A stretch of 63,973 nt of DNA from Blautia sp. MSJ-19 (lineage in GTDB: Bacteria; Bacillota; Clostridia; Lachnospirales; Lachnospiraceae). The stretch covers positions 1 to 63,973 of the forward strand of contig NZ_JAHLQA010000026.1 of the NCBI RefSeq assembly GCF_018918125.1. Direction: 5' to 3'. Of this stretch, positions 16,107 to 25,269 are shown in pieces (position 1 is the stretch's first letter; the number at the start of each line of letters is the position of its first letter). A program made the position numbers and the translations under genes. The notes below the pieces were generated by a model. The model was not told the origin of the DNA and ran no database searches. It worked only from the letters and a program-made list of their open reading frames with translations.

Positions 16107-16760
16107 GTGACAGGGGAAAAAGTTTCCAACTATATAAAACTCTGCAACGAATGGGCAGAGAAATTTCTTCAGATGGACAGAGAAGAGTTGAAAAAAAGGC
16201 TTCCTGAGCTGAAAGAGGAGGAAGGATATCTGAAGATCACACATTTCGGAGTACCGTTTGGAATCCGGCTGGATGATGGCAGGGTTGACCGTCTGGATGG
16301 GAAAGGCGAAGCTAATGCGACAGAGATGCTGAATATTTATACCCTTCTCGGATATGTCAAGGAAAATGCTTTCTTCATGGACAAGTGGGTGCCATTTGCA
16401 GATCTCCGCGATGCGAGACCTTTTGGGCCTGCATACAAGATCGGTGTGACGGATATATTCGCGGCGACTTTTTCCGGCCATGCAAAAGAACTTAAAGAAG
16501 CTTTCCTGAAATTGAATGGAACAGAACTTCCACAGGGAGATGTAGGTTATCAGATTCATGCGTTTGAATGCGAACCGATGCGGTTCTATTTCTGGGATTG
16601 TGACGATGAATTTGAGGCACAGGGGAATATCCTGTTTGATTACAGCGCAACAGATTTTAATCATGTAGAGAGTGCAGTATCTACAGCAGAAATGGGAGTA
16701 AGGAGACTGGCGGAGCTGGCGGGACTTCCACTGAGGGGGAAATCTTTTGGGATGCAGTAA
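16107..16760 (+). CDS. DUF3786-type protein
   Basis: A 217-residue cytoplasmic protein with no membrane segment or signal. GTG 16107 has AAGGAGAG 7 bases upstream. Features such as FGVPFGIRLDDGRV, LLGYVKENAFFMDKWVPFADL and HAFECEPMRFYFWDCDDEFEAQG recall the DUF3786 family of anaerobes, whose function I do not know. Conserved acidic and cysteine residues in FYFWDCDDEFEAQG could bind a metal or cofactor; this is speculation. It lies 34 bp upstream of moaA on the same strand, so the two may be cotranscribed. Confidence 0.65.
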   Translation: MTGEKVSNYIKLCNEWAEKFLQMDREELKKRLPELKEEEGYLKITHFGVPFGIRLDDGRVDRLDGKGEANATEMLNIYTLLGYVKENAFFMDKWVPFADLRDARPFGPAYKIGVTDIFAATFSGHAKELKEAFLKLNGTELPQGDVGYQIHAFECEPMRFYFWDCDDEFEAQGNILFDYSATDFNHVESAVSTAEMGVRRLAELAGLPLRGKSFGMQ

Positions 16761-16794
16761 TCCTTATAAAACAGATAAGTGAGAGAAGAAAAAG

Positions 16795-17769
16795 ATGAAG
16801 GACAGATATGGACGTGAGATTGATTATTTCCGGATTTCGATTACCGACAGATGCAATCTCAGATGTATTTACTGTATGCCGGAGGAGGGAATCAGCCAGA
16901 TTTCACATAAGGAGATCCTGACCTATGATGAGATCCAGAGAGTTTGTCGTTGTATGACAACTCTGGGAATCAAAAAAATAAAACTGACAGGTGGCGAGCC
17001 TCTGACAAGAAAGAACAGTGCTGCGCTTGTACGGATGCTCAAGGAACTTCCGGGAATAGAGAAGGTAACGCTGACGACAAACGGTGTCCTTCTGGGGGAG
17101 CAGATCGGAGAACTGGCAGCGGCCGGGATCGACAATATCAATATCAGCCTGGATACGCTGAACGAAGAGGCATTCGAAAAGATTACGCGAAGAGAGGGCC
17201 TTCCTAAAGTTCTGGAGAGCATGAAGGAAGCACTGAAATATCCACAGATCGGTCTCAAGATCAACTGCGTGCCGGTGATCGATGATCCGCAGAATCTGGT
17301 GGAAGTTGCCAGGATTGCGAGAGACTATCCGATCCATGTGCGCTTTATCGAGATGATGCCGATCGGATACGGCAAAGAATTCCGCTTCCGGGGAGAAGAT
17401 GAGATCTGTTCGCTCCTCGAGAGTGCCTATGGCAAGATGATACCAGTTACAGAGCGTTACGGAAATGGTCCATGCCATTATTACGAAATCGAGGGCTTTC
17501 AGGGAAAGATCGGTTTTATCAGTGCGATGACACACAAATTCTGTGCACAGTGCAACCGTGTCAGGCTGACTTCCGAGGGATATCTCAAAGCCTGTCTTCA
17601 GTATCAGACAGGAATAAGCCTCAGGGATCTGATGCGAAACGGCTGTACCAACGAGGAGCTGACCGAAGCGATCCGCAGAGTGATCTGGGAAAAACCGGGC
17701 GAGCATCATTTTACTTCACAGGCGATCGACAAGGACGAGAGTAAACTGATGTCGCAGATCGGCGGATGA
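16795..17769 (+). CDS. moaA: GTP 3',8-cyclase MoaA
   Basis: A 324-residue radical-SAM enzyme making the first intermediate of molybdenum cofactor from GTP. The SAM-cluster motif is in TDRCNLRCIYCMPEEG (CxxxCxxC). The second Fe-S cluster cysteines are in FCAQCNRVRL and the following CL. TGGEPL is the radical-SAM GGEP element. The C-terminus lacks the usual GG tail and ends SQIGG, which may serve instead. No other mo- gene is in the window. It converges with the AraC gene, with only 7 bp between the stops. Confidence 0.92.
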   Translation: MKDRYGREIDYFRISITDRCNLRCIYCMPEEGISQISHKEILTYDEIQRVCRCMTTLGIKKIKLTGGEPLTRKNSAALVRMLKELPGIEKVTLTTNGVLLGEQIGELAAAGIDNINISLDTLNEEAFEKITRREGLPKVLESMKEALKYPQIGLKINCVPVIDDPQNLVEVARIARDYPIHVRFIEMMPIGYGKEFRFRGEDEICSLLESAYGKMIPVTERYGNGPCHYYEIEGFQGKIGFISAMTHKFCAQCNRVRLTSEGYLKACLQYQTGISLRDLMRNGCTNEELTEAIRRVIWEKPGEHHFTSQAIDKDESKLMSQIGG

Positions 17770-17776
17770 AAAGAGA

Positions 17777-18607
17777 TTATATTTTATGCTTTTTGCTCCG
17801 GCGATACTCTCCGGCAGTCATGCCGCAGTATTTCCGGAAACTCTGAGCCAGGTAACTCTGCGAGGAAAATCCGGCAAGATGGGCAATATCAGAAATTTCA
17901 TGGTCTGTATTCTCCAGGAGATTTTTGCATACTTCGATCCGGCGGTGGGTCAGGTAGCTGATGGGGGAGATCCCATAGTAGCGCGTGAATTCGTGACTTA
18001 AATAATATTTATTCAGGTGGCTTAAGCTGGCAAGGCGTTCCAGACTGATATCCTCGCTGTAGTGTGAATCCAGATAACGCTTGATAAGCGCACATTCTCT
18101 GCTTGGATGAAAAGAAGGAAACAACTGGAAATCAGAGACAGCAAACCGGCGGAGCTGGGCGATCAGAATGGCAAGCGTATGTTTGCAGATCTCTTCATAA
18201 CCATCGTTTTTTTCATCCAGTTCCTGAAAAAGAGAATGGAAATAAAACAAAAGGTCGGCATGTTTCTGGCGGCAGTGAAAGATCTGGAATTCCTTCTGAT
18301 CCTGAAAGGAAAAACTGATCCCGTCCACACCGACCGTATAATAAGAAAGCGGCGAGGCACTTAAGGAAGTTTCTGTGTGCTGGATATGAGGGTTGACGAT
18401 GATCAGGTCGTCTTTTTTAATAGAAAAACGCTGGTTTTCGATCAGGAATTCCCCACTTCCCTCACTGACATAAAAGAGCTCCGTAAAGGCGTGAGTATGC
18501 GGGATACTGGGCCAGTCTTCCTCATAGTGGGAAGAAGAGGCGTTCACCAGAACCGCTTCTGTTGAAAAAGGCGTATCATCCGAAAAAGAAAAAAACCGTG
18601 TGCTCAT
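17777..18607 (-). CDS. AraC-family transcriptional regulator
   Basis: A 276-residue regulator. The N-terminal half is a cupin-type ligand domain (HTHAFTELFYVSEGSGEFLIENQ). The C-terminal 100 residues hold two helix-turn-helix units (LERLASLSHLNKYYLSHEF and ISDIAHLAGFSSQSYLAQSFRKYCGMTAGEYR). It is transcribed divergently from the GH112 phosphorylase with a 192-bp shared region, so it probably controls that gene in response to a sugar; the inducer is unknown. Confidence 0.88.
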   Translation of the reverse strand: MSTRFFSFSDDTPFSTEAVLVNASSSHYEEDWPSIPHTHAFTELFYVSEGSGEFLIENQRFSIKKDDLIIVNPHIQHTETSLSASPLSYYTVGVDGISFSFQDQKEFQIFHCRQKHADLLFYFHSLFQELDEKNDGYEEICKHTLAILIAQLRRFAVSDFQLFPSFHPSRECALIKRYLDSHYSEDISLERLASLSHLNKYYLSHEFTRYYGISPISYLTHRRIEVCKNLLENTDHEISDIAHLAGFSSQSYLAQSFRKYCGMTAGEYRRSKKHKI

Positions 18608-18701
18608 GTGTACCTCCCGGGTCCAAAAAGATTTTCAACTGTCAGGATAGCACAAAAGATAAAATACCGCAAGATTTCTAAAAAGCATAGCAAGAACAAC
18701 G

Positions 18702-18730
18702 TTGAAAAACAGAGAAAAAGGACGTATTCT
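18702..18730 (+). promoter_or_regulatory. Promoter of the GH112 gene
   Basis: TTGAAA (18702-18707) and TATTCT (18725-18730) with a 17-bp spacer, in the divergent AraC/GH112 region. On the other strand TTGCGG and TATCCT, also 17 bp apart, can serve the AraC gene. AraC half-sites were not identified with confidence. Confidence 0.5.
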
Positions 18731-18799
18731 GATAGTATCTGAAAGCGAACAGAAACAGATGATAAAACAAATACATAAATATAAAATGGAGGTACACCT

Positions 18800-20962
18800 A
18801 TGAGCCAGAACAAAGGCAGAGTTACGATCCCGACAAACCTGGATGTGGTAAAGGAAACACTGGATATCGTAGAGGAATGGGGCGCAGATGCGATCCGTGA
18901 CTGCGATGGAACAGAGTTCCCGGCAGAACTCAAGGACACAGGAGCAAAGATCTACGCGACTTATTATACAACAAGAAAAGACAATGCATGGGCAAAGGCA
19001 AACCCGGATGAGATCCAGCAGATGTACATCATGAGTTCTTTCCATACAGCAACGGAGGAGAAGCTTGAGATCCACCTTATGGATCACCTTTACCCGGACA
19101 TGTTGAAAGTAAATACCCGTGACGACATCACCAGATGGTGGGAAGTCATTGACCGTACCACAGGCGAAGTCGTTCCGACAGATCAGTGGTCTTATGACGA
19201 AGAGAGCGGAAATGTCGTGATCACACCGGCGAAGCTTTTTCATGAATATACGGTCAGCTTTCTGGCATATATCATGTGGGACCCGGTCCATATGTACAAT
19301 GCTGTCGTAAACGACTGGAAGGACGTAGAACCGCAGATCACTTTTGATGTGCGCCAGCCGAAGACAAAGGCACATTCCCTGGAACGCCTTCGTCGTTTCC
19401 TTGATACGCATCAATACGTGGATGTAGTACGTTTTACGACATTTTTCCATCAGTTTACCCTGATTTTCGATGAGCTTGCGAGAGAAAAATACGTGGACTG
19501 GTTCGGCTACTCCGCATCTGTCAGCCCGTATATCCTTGAGCAGTTCGAAAAAGAAGTGGGATATGCGTTCCGTCCGGAATACATTATCGACCAGGGCTAC
19601 ATGAACAATACATACCGTATTCCGTCCAAAGAATTCAAGGACTTCCAGGCTTTCCAGAGAAGAGAAGTCGCGAAGCTTGCCAAAGAGATGGTAGATATTG
19701 TTCATGAATACGGCAAAGAAGCCATGATGTTCATGGGCGATCACTGGATCGGTATGGAGCCGTTTATGGACGAGTTTGCATCCATCGGACTGGACGCTGT
19801 CGTTGGAAGTGTCGGAAACGGTGCGACCTTGCGTCTGTTCAGCGATATCAAGAATGTAAAATATACAGAAGGACGTTTCCTTCCGTACTTTTTCCCGGAT
19901 ACCTTCCATGAGGGCGGTGATCCGGTCAAGGAAGCCAAAGTAAACTGGGTGACAGCAAGACGTGCGATCCTTCGAAGTCCGATCCAGAGGATCGGTTACG
20001 GCGGATACCTCAAACTTGCTCTGGAATTCCCGGATTTTGTACAGTATATCAAAGAGGTGTGCCAGGAGTTCCGCACACTTTACGACAATATCCAGGGTGT
20101 GACCCCATACTGTGTGAAGCGTGTAGCGGTCCTGAACTGCTGGGGAAAAATGCGCTCCTGGGGCAATCATATGGTACATCATGCAATTTATTACAAACAG
20201 AATTATTCTTACTTCGGCATCATCGAGGCTTTGAGCGGCGCACCGTTTGATGTTTCTTTCATCAGTTTTGATGATATCCTGGAAAATAAAGATCTGCTGA
20301 AAAACTTTGATGTTGTGATCAACGTAGGCGATGCAGACACCGCACAGAGCGGCGGCGAGTACTGGGTAAACGAGACGATCATCACTGCTGTAAAAGAATT
20401 TGTCTACAACGGCGGCGGCTTCATCGGAGTCGGCGAACCGGCAGCCCATCAGTGGCAGGGACATTATTTCCAGCTTGATGATGTACTTGGAGTAGAAGAG
20501 GAAAACGGCTTCAACCTGAACAAAGACAAATACAACTGGGAAGAACACAGAGATCACTTTATCCTGGCAGACAGTGACGGAGACGTTGATTTTGGCGAAG
20601 GAAAGAAAAATATCTACGCACTTGACGGAACTGAGATCCTGATCCAGAAAGACCAGGAAGTACAGATGGCAGTCAAAACCTTCGGCAAAGGCCGCGGTGT
20701 CTATATCAGCGGACTTCCGTACAGCTTCAAGAACAGCCGTGTCCTCTACCGTGCAGTCCTCTGGTCCGCATCCTCAGAGGAAGAACTGAACTGCTGGTAT
20801 TCCACAAACTACAATGTAGAAGTCCACGCCTATGTAAAGAACGGCAAATACTGCGTTGTAAACAACACCTACGAGCCACAGGATACCGTTGTATACAAAG
20901 GCGACGGAAGCAGCTTCGAACTTCACATGGAAGCAAATGAGATCAGGTGGTATCAGATCTGA
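18800..20962 (+). CDS. GH112 beta-galactosyl disaccharide phosphorylase
   Basis: A 720-residue cytoplasmic enzyme matching GH112: early IRDCDGTEFP, then AHSLERLRRFLDTHQYVDVVRFTTFFHQFTLIF, FMGDHWIGMEPF and WVTARRAILRSPIQRIGYGGYL. The family phosphorolyses galacto-N-biose/lacto-N-biose to galactose 1-phosphate and an N-acetylhexosamine, or galactosyl-beta-1,4-rhamnose; I cannot separate these by eye. Mucin and milk-glycan disaccharides would be natural substrates in a gut anaerobe. GGAGG precedes the ATG. No transporter or galactose pathway gene adjoins it; the divergent AraC gene is the likely regulator. Confidence 0.88.
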   Translation: MSQNKGRVTIPTNLDVVKETLDIVEEWGADAIRDCDGTEFPAELKDTGAKIYATYYTTRKDNAWAKANPDEIQQMYIMSSFHTATEEKLEIHLMDHLYPDMLKVNTRDDITRWWEVIDRTTGEVVPTDQWSYDEESGNVVITPAKLFHEYTVSFLAYIMWDPVHMYNAVVNDWKDVEPQITFDVRQPKTKAHSLERLRRFLDTHQYVDVVRFTTFFHQFTLIFDELAREKYVDWFGYSASVSPYILEQFEKEVGYAFRPEYIIDQGYMNNTYRIPSKEFKDFQAFQRREVAKLAKEMVDIVHEYGKEAMMFMGDHWIGMEPFMDEFASIGLDAVVGSVGNGATLRLFSDIKNVKYTEGRFLPYFFPDTFHEGGDPVKEAKVNWVTARRAILRSPIQRIGYGGYLKLALEFPDFVQYIKEVCQEFRTLYDNIQGVTPYCVKRVAVLNCWGKMRSWGNHMVHHAIYYKQNYSYFGIIEALSGAPFDVSFISFDDILENKDLLKNFDVVINVGDADTAQSGGEYWVNETIITAVKEFVYNGGGFIGVGEPAAHQWQGHYFQLDDVLGVEEENGFNLNKDKYNWEEHRDHFILADSDGDVDFGEGKKNIYALDGTEILIQKDQEVQMAVKTFGKGRGVYISGLPYSFKNSRVLYRAVLWSASSEEELNCWYSTNYNVEVHAYVKNGKYCVVNNTYEPQDTVVYKGDGSSFELHMEANEIRWYQI

Positions 20963-21100
20963 GAAGTAAATTACCCTGATATGCATATAGTGGAATTTAA
21001 ACCATCCAAATTACAGGCGAAAATTGACTTGATTATAAAAAATAAAGTACAGAGCCAACCAAAAAAGAGAAAACAGATGACCTGAATTCTACAAAGACAA

Positions 21101-21142
21101 AAATAAACCATCCAGGAGCGCTGCAAATGGATGGTTTATTTT
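21101..21142. terminator. Strong bidirectional terminator hairpin, unit 1
   Basis: A perfect 13-bp stem: AAATAAACCATCC (21101-21113) with GGATGGTTTATTT (21129-21141), T-rich after and A-rich before. It can end the GH112 transcript and, in reverse, the ABC operon. Confidence 0.85.
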
Positions 21143-21155
21143 CTGGAAAACAGGA

Positions 21156-21196
21156 AACAAGTCACTTAGGAAGCCTGAAATGGATGACTTGTTTTT
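21156..21196. terminator. Terminator hairpin, unit 2 (covarying copy of unit 1)
   Basis: AACAAGTCA (21156-21164) pairs with TGACTTGTT (21185-21193) and is followed by TTT. The loop and the AAATGGATG segment are shared with unit 1, while three stem pairs differ by matched changes on both arms, so pairing is kept. Confidence 0.8.
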
Positions 21197-21286
21197 CTGA
21201 AAGTGGTGAAAGGTCCCATTATCGTCCATAGAACAGATGACCTGAATTCTATTAAATGAGGAATGAACCAGCAGAGGATGGCATGC

Positions 21287-22081
21287 TTACCATTTCTGTG
21301 CACGTTTCTCAATGAAATCCAGAATGGCATACAGCCCCATTGCAATCACGCACAGGATCACGATGGACATCAGCACCCAGGTCAGCTTGAACGTCTGGGA
21401 GCCGTAGATGATCAGGTATCCAAGCCCTTGGCGGGCGCCGATGAATTCTCCGATGATCACACCGACAAGGCACAACCCAATATTGACTTTCATTACACTT
21501 AAGATGAGGGGCACAGAAGACGGAAGGACGATCTTTGTCAGTTCGTCTTTTTTTGTGCCGCCGAGGGTGCGGATGAGCTTGAGCTTTTCCGGGTCAGCTT
21601 CGCGGAAGCCAGTGTAGAGATTGATGACTGAGCCAAAGATCGCCACAGACATTCCGGCAACAATGATCGTTCGGACGTTGGCACCGAGCCAGACAATCAG
21701 AAGCGGGGCGAGGGCAGATTTTGGCAGGCTGTTCAGGACGACAAGGTAGGGTTCCAGGATCCGCGAAAGCTTCGGACAGCACCACAGAAGAACTGCTGTG
21801 CCGATACCGAGAAAAACAGTAAACACAAAACTGACAAGCGTTTCCATCAGCGTGATCCCGATATGTGTAAAAAGCGACTGATCCTGTACCATACGAAGGA
21901 ATGTTCTCCAGATCTCAGACGGACTGCTGAAGATAAAAGAATCGATCCAGCCCCGTCTGGCAGACACTTCCCACAAAAGCAGAAAGCCCAGGAACAGAAA
22001 GATCCTGGACACATGGATCAGATATTTTTCACGTCGGACACGAAAAAGATACTGTTTCTGTGCAGCAGAAAGGTCAGGCAT
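21287..22081 (-). CDS. ABC permease, nitrate/sulfonate/taurine type
   Basis: A 264-residue permease with about six membrane segments. The EAA-type loop is readable as DPEKLKLIRTLGGTKKDELTKIVLPSSVP, and FIGARQGLGYLI is typical of the SsuC/TauC/NrtB family. It overlaps the ATPase gene upstream by 8 bp. The substrate cannot be assigned: the usual periplasmic-type binding protein is not adjacent. Confidence 0.87.
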   Translation of the reverse strand: MPDLSAAQKQYLFRVRREKYLIHVSRIFLFLGFLLLWEVSARRGWIDSFIFSSPSEIWRTFLRMVQDQSLFTHIGITLMETLVSFVFTVFLGIGTAVLLWCCPKLSRILEPYLVVLNSLPKSALAPLLIVWLGANVRTIIVAGMSVAIFGSVINLYTGFREADPEKLKLIRTLGGTKKDELTKIVLPSSVPLILSVMKVNIGLCLVGVIIGEFIGARQGLGYLIIYGSQTFKLTWVLMSIVILCVIAMGLYAILDFIEKRAQKW

Positions 22082-22841
22082 ACTGGTTCAGCTCCTTCCA
22101 GATAAGATTGAAATAAGATTTAAATTCCGGTGCACCGCGCACGGCAAGTGGTGTCCGCTCATCCAGTGACAGCTGGATCGGGACAATACGCGCGATATGA
22201 GCAGGGCGTGCAGAAAGGATGATCACGCGGTCTGCCATGCTGATTGCTTCAGAGATATCATGCGTGACAAGAATCGCTGTTTTGCGCTCTTTTTTGAGGA
22301 TGCGGCCGATGTCATCGCTGACATTTAACCGTGTCTGGTAATCCAGCGCAGAAAAAGGTTCATCAAGCAAAAGAAGTTCCGGTTTCAGGGCGAGGGTACG
22401 GATAAGAGCCGCACGCTGGCGCATGCCGCCGGATAACTGGGAAGGGCGGGCGGTGCGAAACTTGTCAAGTCCGTAGGTGTCAAGCATTTCTTCGATATAG
22501 GCAAGTTTCTCGGGCGTTTTTTCTCTGCGGATCTCAAGACCGAGAAGAATATTCCGGTATATGGTCCGCCATTCCAGAAGATGGTCTTTCTGGAGCATAT
22601 ATCCGATGCGAGGGTCGCCGGGAGACGGAGGGATGCCGTTCATAAGGATTGTGCCTTCCTCTGCCGGGAACATGCCGCAGATCAGGTTCAGAAGCGTGGA
22701 TTTCCCACAGCCGGACGGACCGACAACAGCAAGAAATTCACCGGGCATCAGGTCAAACGATATATTTGAAAGGGCTTTCGTCTCTCCGGATACGGTATGA
22801 TAAGAAAGAGAAACATTTCTGATCTCCAGAAGGGGTTTCAT
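22074..22841 (-). CDS. ABC ATPase, nitrate/sulfonate/taurine type
   Basis: A 255-residue ATPase: Walker A VGPSGCGKST, signature QLSGGMRQR, Walker B LLLLDEPFSALD, H-loop LVTHDISEA. It is of the SsuB/TauB family and is the first gene of a two-gene operon with the permease. The usual third component, a binding lipoprotein, is absent on both sides. The upstream 184 bp to queH were searched for a thiamin-pyrophosphate riboswitch and none was convincing. Nitrate, sulfonates, taurine or a thiamin precursor remain possible substrates. Confidence 0.87.
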   Translation of the reverse strand: MKPLLEIRNVSLSYHTVSGETKALSNISFDLMPGEFLAVVGPSGCGKSTLLNLICGMFPAEEGTILMNGIPPSPGDPRIGYMLQKDHLLEWRTIYRNILLGLEIRREKTPEKLAYIEEMLDTYGLDKFRTARPSQLSGGMRQRAALIRTLALKPELLLLDEPFSALDYQTRLNVSDDIGRILKKERKTAILVTHDISEAISMADRVIILSARPAHIARIVPIQLSLDERTPLAVRGAPEFKSYFNLIWKELNQYA

Positions 22842-23025
22842 AATAAAATACCTCCATACTGAGGGTGTAGAGATTCCGGGATATCCGTCACAGATGGACA
22901 GAAAGAGGAGAATCTATATTTTAAGATATGCGGAAGAGAGCATCTGTGTTATGATAGGAAAAAGGATTCCGTCGATACTCTGATACAGGGGATCCGCATA
23001 GAAATTTTACAAGAGGAATACCATC

Positions 23026-23685
23026 ATGAACAAACGAAATTATCAGAAAGAGCTGGACAGGCTCATTGAAAATATAAAAAAAGAACAGAAGGTTCCGCGT
23101 CTGTTCCTCCACAGCTGCTGTGCACCGTGCAGCAGTTACGTGCTGGAATATTTATCCCAGTATTTTGAAATTACAGTATTTTTTTACAATCCAAACATTT
23201 CATTAGAGGAGGAATACCGCAAGCGAGTCGCAGAGATCCGCCGGCTGGTATCCGAGATGCCATTTACGCATCCGGTCCATATAGAAGAAGGAGCTTACGA
23301 TCCACAGGTTTTTTATGAGATGGCAAAAGGCATGGAAACAGTCCCGGAGGGCGGTGAACGCTGTTTCAAATGCTACCGTCTCCGTATGGAAGAAGCGGCG
23401 AAACTTGCCGAAGAAGGCGGCTATGATTACTTCACGACAACCCTCTCGATCAGCCCGCTCAAAAACGCAGAGAAGATCAATGAGATCGGCGAGGAACTGG
23501 CAGAAATCTACAAAGTACCCCACCTTCCATCCGATTTCAAGAAGAAAAACGGCTACAAACGTTCCATAGAACTGTCCCACGAATACGATCTTTACCGGCA
23601 GAATTACTGTGGCTGCGTCTTTTCGAAGTGCGAACAGGAAGAAAAAATGAGAGAAAAACAAATTTCAGAGGGTTCTGCTCTTTGA
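23026..23685 (+). CDS. queH: Epoxyqueuosine reductase QueH
   Basis: A 219-residue cytoplasmic enzyme catalysing the last step of queuosine synthesis in tRNA, the non-cobalamin alternative to QueG. Conserved cysteines are in HSCCAPCSSYVL, RCFKCYRLR and NYCGCVFSKC, consistent with Fe-S cluster and metal binding in this family. TTLSISPLKN and SDFKKKNGYKRS are further family signatures. AAGAGGA precedes the ATG. It is divergent from the ABC operon, with argH following 99 bp downstream. Confidence 0.92.
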   Translation: MNKRNYQKELDRLIENIKKEQKVPRLFLHSCCAPCSSYVLEYLSQYFEITVFFYNPNISLEEEYRKRVAEIRRLVSEMPFTHPVHIEEGAYDPQVFYEMAKGMETVPEGGERCFKCYRLRMEEAAKLAEEGGYDYFTTTLSISPLKNAEKINEIGEELAEIYKVPHLPSDFKKKNGYKRSIELSHEYDLYRQNYCGCVFSKCEQEEKMREKQISEGSAL

Positions 23686-23784
23686 TTTTCCACTGGAATG
23701 TGGTAAACTGATAACAAATTATGCACTGGCGGGATTCTGAGAAACACCGACAGCTACAAATCACCGTACAACAAGGAGGAAACT

Positions 23785-25164
23785 ATGGCACAGTTATGGG
23801 GAGGACGTTTCACAAAGGAGACGGACAAACTTGTATACAACTTTAATGCATCTATTTCATTTGACCAGAAATTTTATAAACAGGACATCCGTGGAAGCAA
23901 GGCTCATGTCAGAATGCTTGCAAAACAGGGGATCCTGACAGAAGAGGAGAGAGACCAGATCCTTGAGGGACTGGATGGCATTCTTGCAGATGTAGAATCC
24001 GGCAAGCTGGAGATCACATCCGAATATGAGGATATCCACAGCTTTGTAGAGGCAAATCTGATCGACCGTATCGGAGATCCTGGCAAGAAGCTTCACACAG
24101 GAAGAAGCCGTAACGACCAGGTTGCCCTTGACATGAAACTTTATGTCCGCGATGAGATCGAAGAGATCGACGCAGAACTCAAGAAACTTCTGGAAGCACT
24201 TCAGACTATTATGGAAAACAATGTGCACACCTACATGCCTGGATTCACACATCTTCAGAAAGCACAGCCTGTTACCCTGGCACATCATGTAGGGGCATAT
24301 TTCGAGATGTTCCGCAGAGACAGAAGCCGTATGGCAGACATCCGCAAACGTATGAACACCTGTCCGCTCGGGGCAGGCGCACTTGCAGGAACCACCTACC
24401 CGCTGGACAGATTTTATACAGCAGAGCTGCTTGGCTTTGATGAGCCGACAAGAAACAGCATGGATTCCGTATCTGACAGGGATTATGTGATCGAGCTTCT
24501 TTCTGCCATGTCCACTGTCATGATGCATCTGAGCCGTTTCTGCGAGGAGATCATCCTCTGGAACTCCAACGAGTACCGTTTCGTTGAGATCGACGATGCT
24601 TACAGCACAGGAAGCAGTATCATGCCGCAGAAGAAGAATCCTGATATCGCAGAGCTTGTAAGAGGAAAAACAGGCCGTGTCTATGGCGCGCTGACTTCTA
24701 TCCTTACAACCATGAAAGGTATTCCGCTTGCCTACAACAAAGACATGCAGGAAGACAAAGAGCTGACCTTTGACGCGATCGACACGGTAAAAGGCTGCAT
24801 CGCCCTGTTCACAGGCATGGTTTCCACAATGGAATTCCGCAAGGATGTTATGGAAGCAAGCGCAAAGAATGGCTTTACCAACGCGACAGATGCCGCTGAT
24901 TATCTCGTGAATCATGGGGTACCGTTCCGTGATGCGCATGGTATCGTAGGCCGCCTTGTCCTGACCTGTATCGACAAGGGAATCTCTCTTGATGAACTTC
25001 CACTTGAAGAGTACAAAGAGATCTCGTTGGTCTTTGAACAGGACATCTATGAGGCAATCAGCATGAAGACCTGCGTAGAAAAACGTGAGACTTACGGTGC
25101 ACCTGGTCCGAAGGTCATGGAACAGATTATCGCAGCGAACAAAGAATATCTGAAAAATAATTAA
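23785..25164 (+). CDS. argH: Argininosuccinate lyase
   Basis: A 459-residue enzyme splitting argininosuccinate to arginine and fumarate. It has family signatures HTGRSRNDQVALD, the TH of MPGFTHLQKAQP and the fumarase/aspartase loop GSSIMPQKKNPD with the catalytic serine. Length is normal for ArgH. AAGGAGG lies 6 bases before the ATG. argG is not adjacent. Confidence 0.96.
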   Translation: MAQLWGGRFTKETDKLVYNFNASISFDQKFYKQDIRGSKAHVRMLAKQGILTEEERDQILEGLDGILADVESGKLEITSEYEDIHSFVEANLIDRIGDPGKKLHTGRSRNDQVALDMKLYVRDEIEEIDAELKKLLEALQTIMENNVHTYMPGFTHLQKAQPVTLAHHVGAYFEMFRRDRSRMADIRKRMNTCPLGAGALAGTTYPLDRFYTAELLGFDEPTRNSMDSVSDRDYVIELLSAMSTVMMHLSRFCEEIILWNSNEYRFVEIDDAYSTGSSIMPQKKNPDIAELVRGKTGRVYGALTSILTTMKGIPLAYNKDMQEDKELTFDAIDTVKGCIALFTGMVSTMEFRKDVMEASAKNGFTNATDAADYLVNHGVPFRDAHGIVGRLVLTCIDKGISLDELPLEEYKEISLVFEQDIYEAISMKTCVEKRETYGAPGPKVMEQIIAANKEYLKNN

Positions 25165-25269
25165 AAAGCACTTGCATTTTTGATTAAAGTGTTATAGTAT
25201 GTACAAAGAAAACAGATGTGTGCCACACAAAGACACATAGAAATATATGATATGAGGAGAAAGAGGATT

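Larger units (their letters stand above)
21072..21251. repeat. 20-bp direct repeat bracketing two hairpins
   Basis: AACAGATGACCTGAATTCTA occurs at 21072-21091 and 21232-21251, exactly repeated and 160 bp apart. The interval contains the two terminator hairpins. It could be a local duplication or the footprint of an inserted element; no transposase or terminal inverted repeat is visible. Confidence 0.8.
20963..21286. other. 324-bp gene-free stretch with duplicated hairpins
   Basis: This gap between the GH112 gene and the convergent ABC permease has no credible ORF. It holds two tandem related terminator hairpins (21101-21142 and 21156-21196) bracketed by a 20-bp direct repeat (21072-21091 and 21232-21251). 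Confidence 0.8.

Noticed and set aside
18635..20557. 640-codon open frame antisense to the GH112 gene
   Set aside because: It mirrors GH112 codon structure, has no ribosome site, and its translation is Cys/His/Phe-rich with no family resemblance; the sense strand encodes a clear enzyme.
22842..23025. Possible thiamin-pyrophosphate riboswitch upstream of the ABC ATPase
   Set aside because: A fragment resembling ACCCTCAG is present on the minus strand, but the conserved CTGAGA and ACCTGA elements and their spacing are not.
23857..24939. 360-codon open frame antisense to argH
   Set aside because: A shadow of argH with no plausible start signal or protein features.
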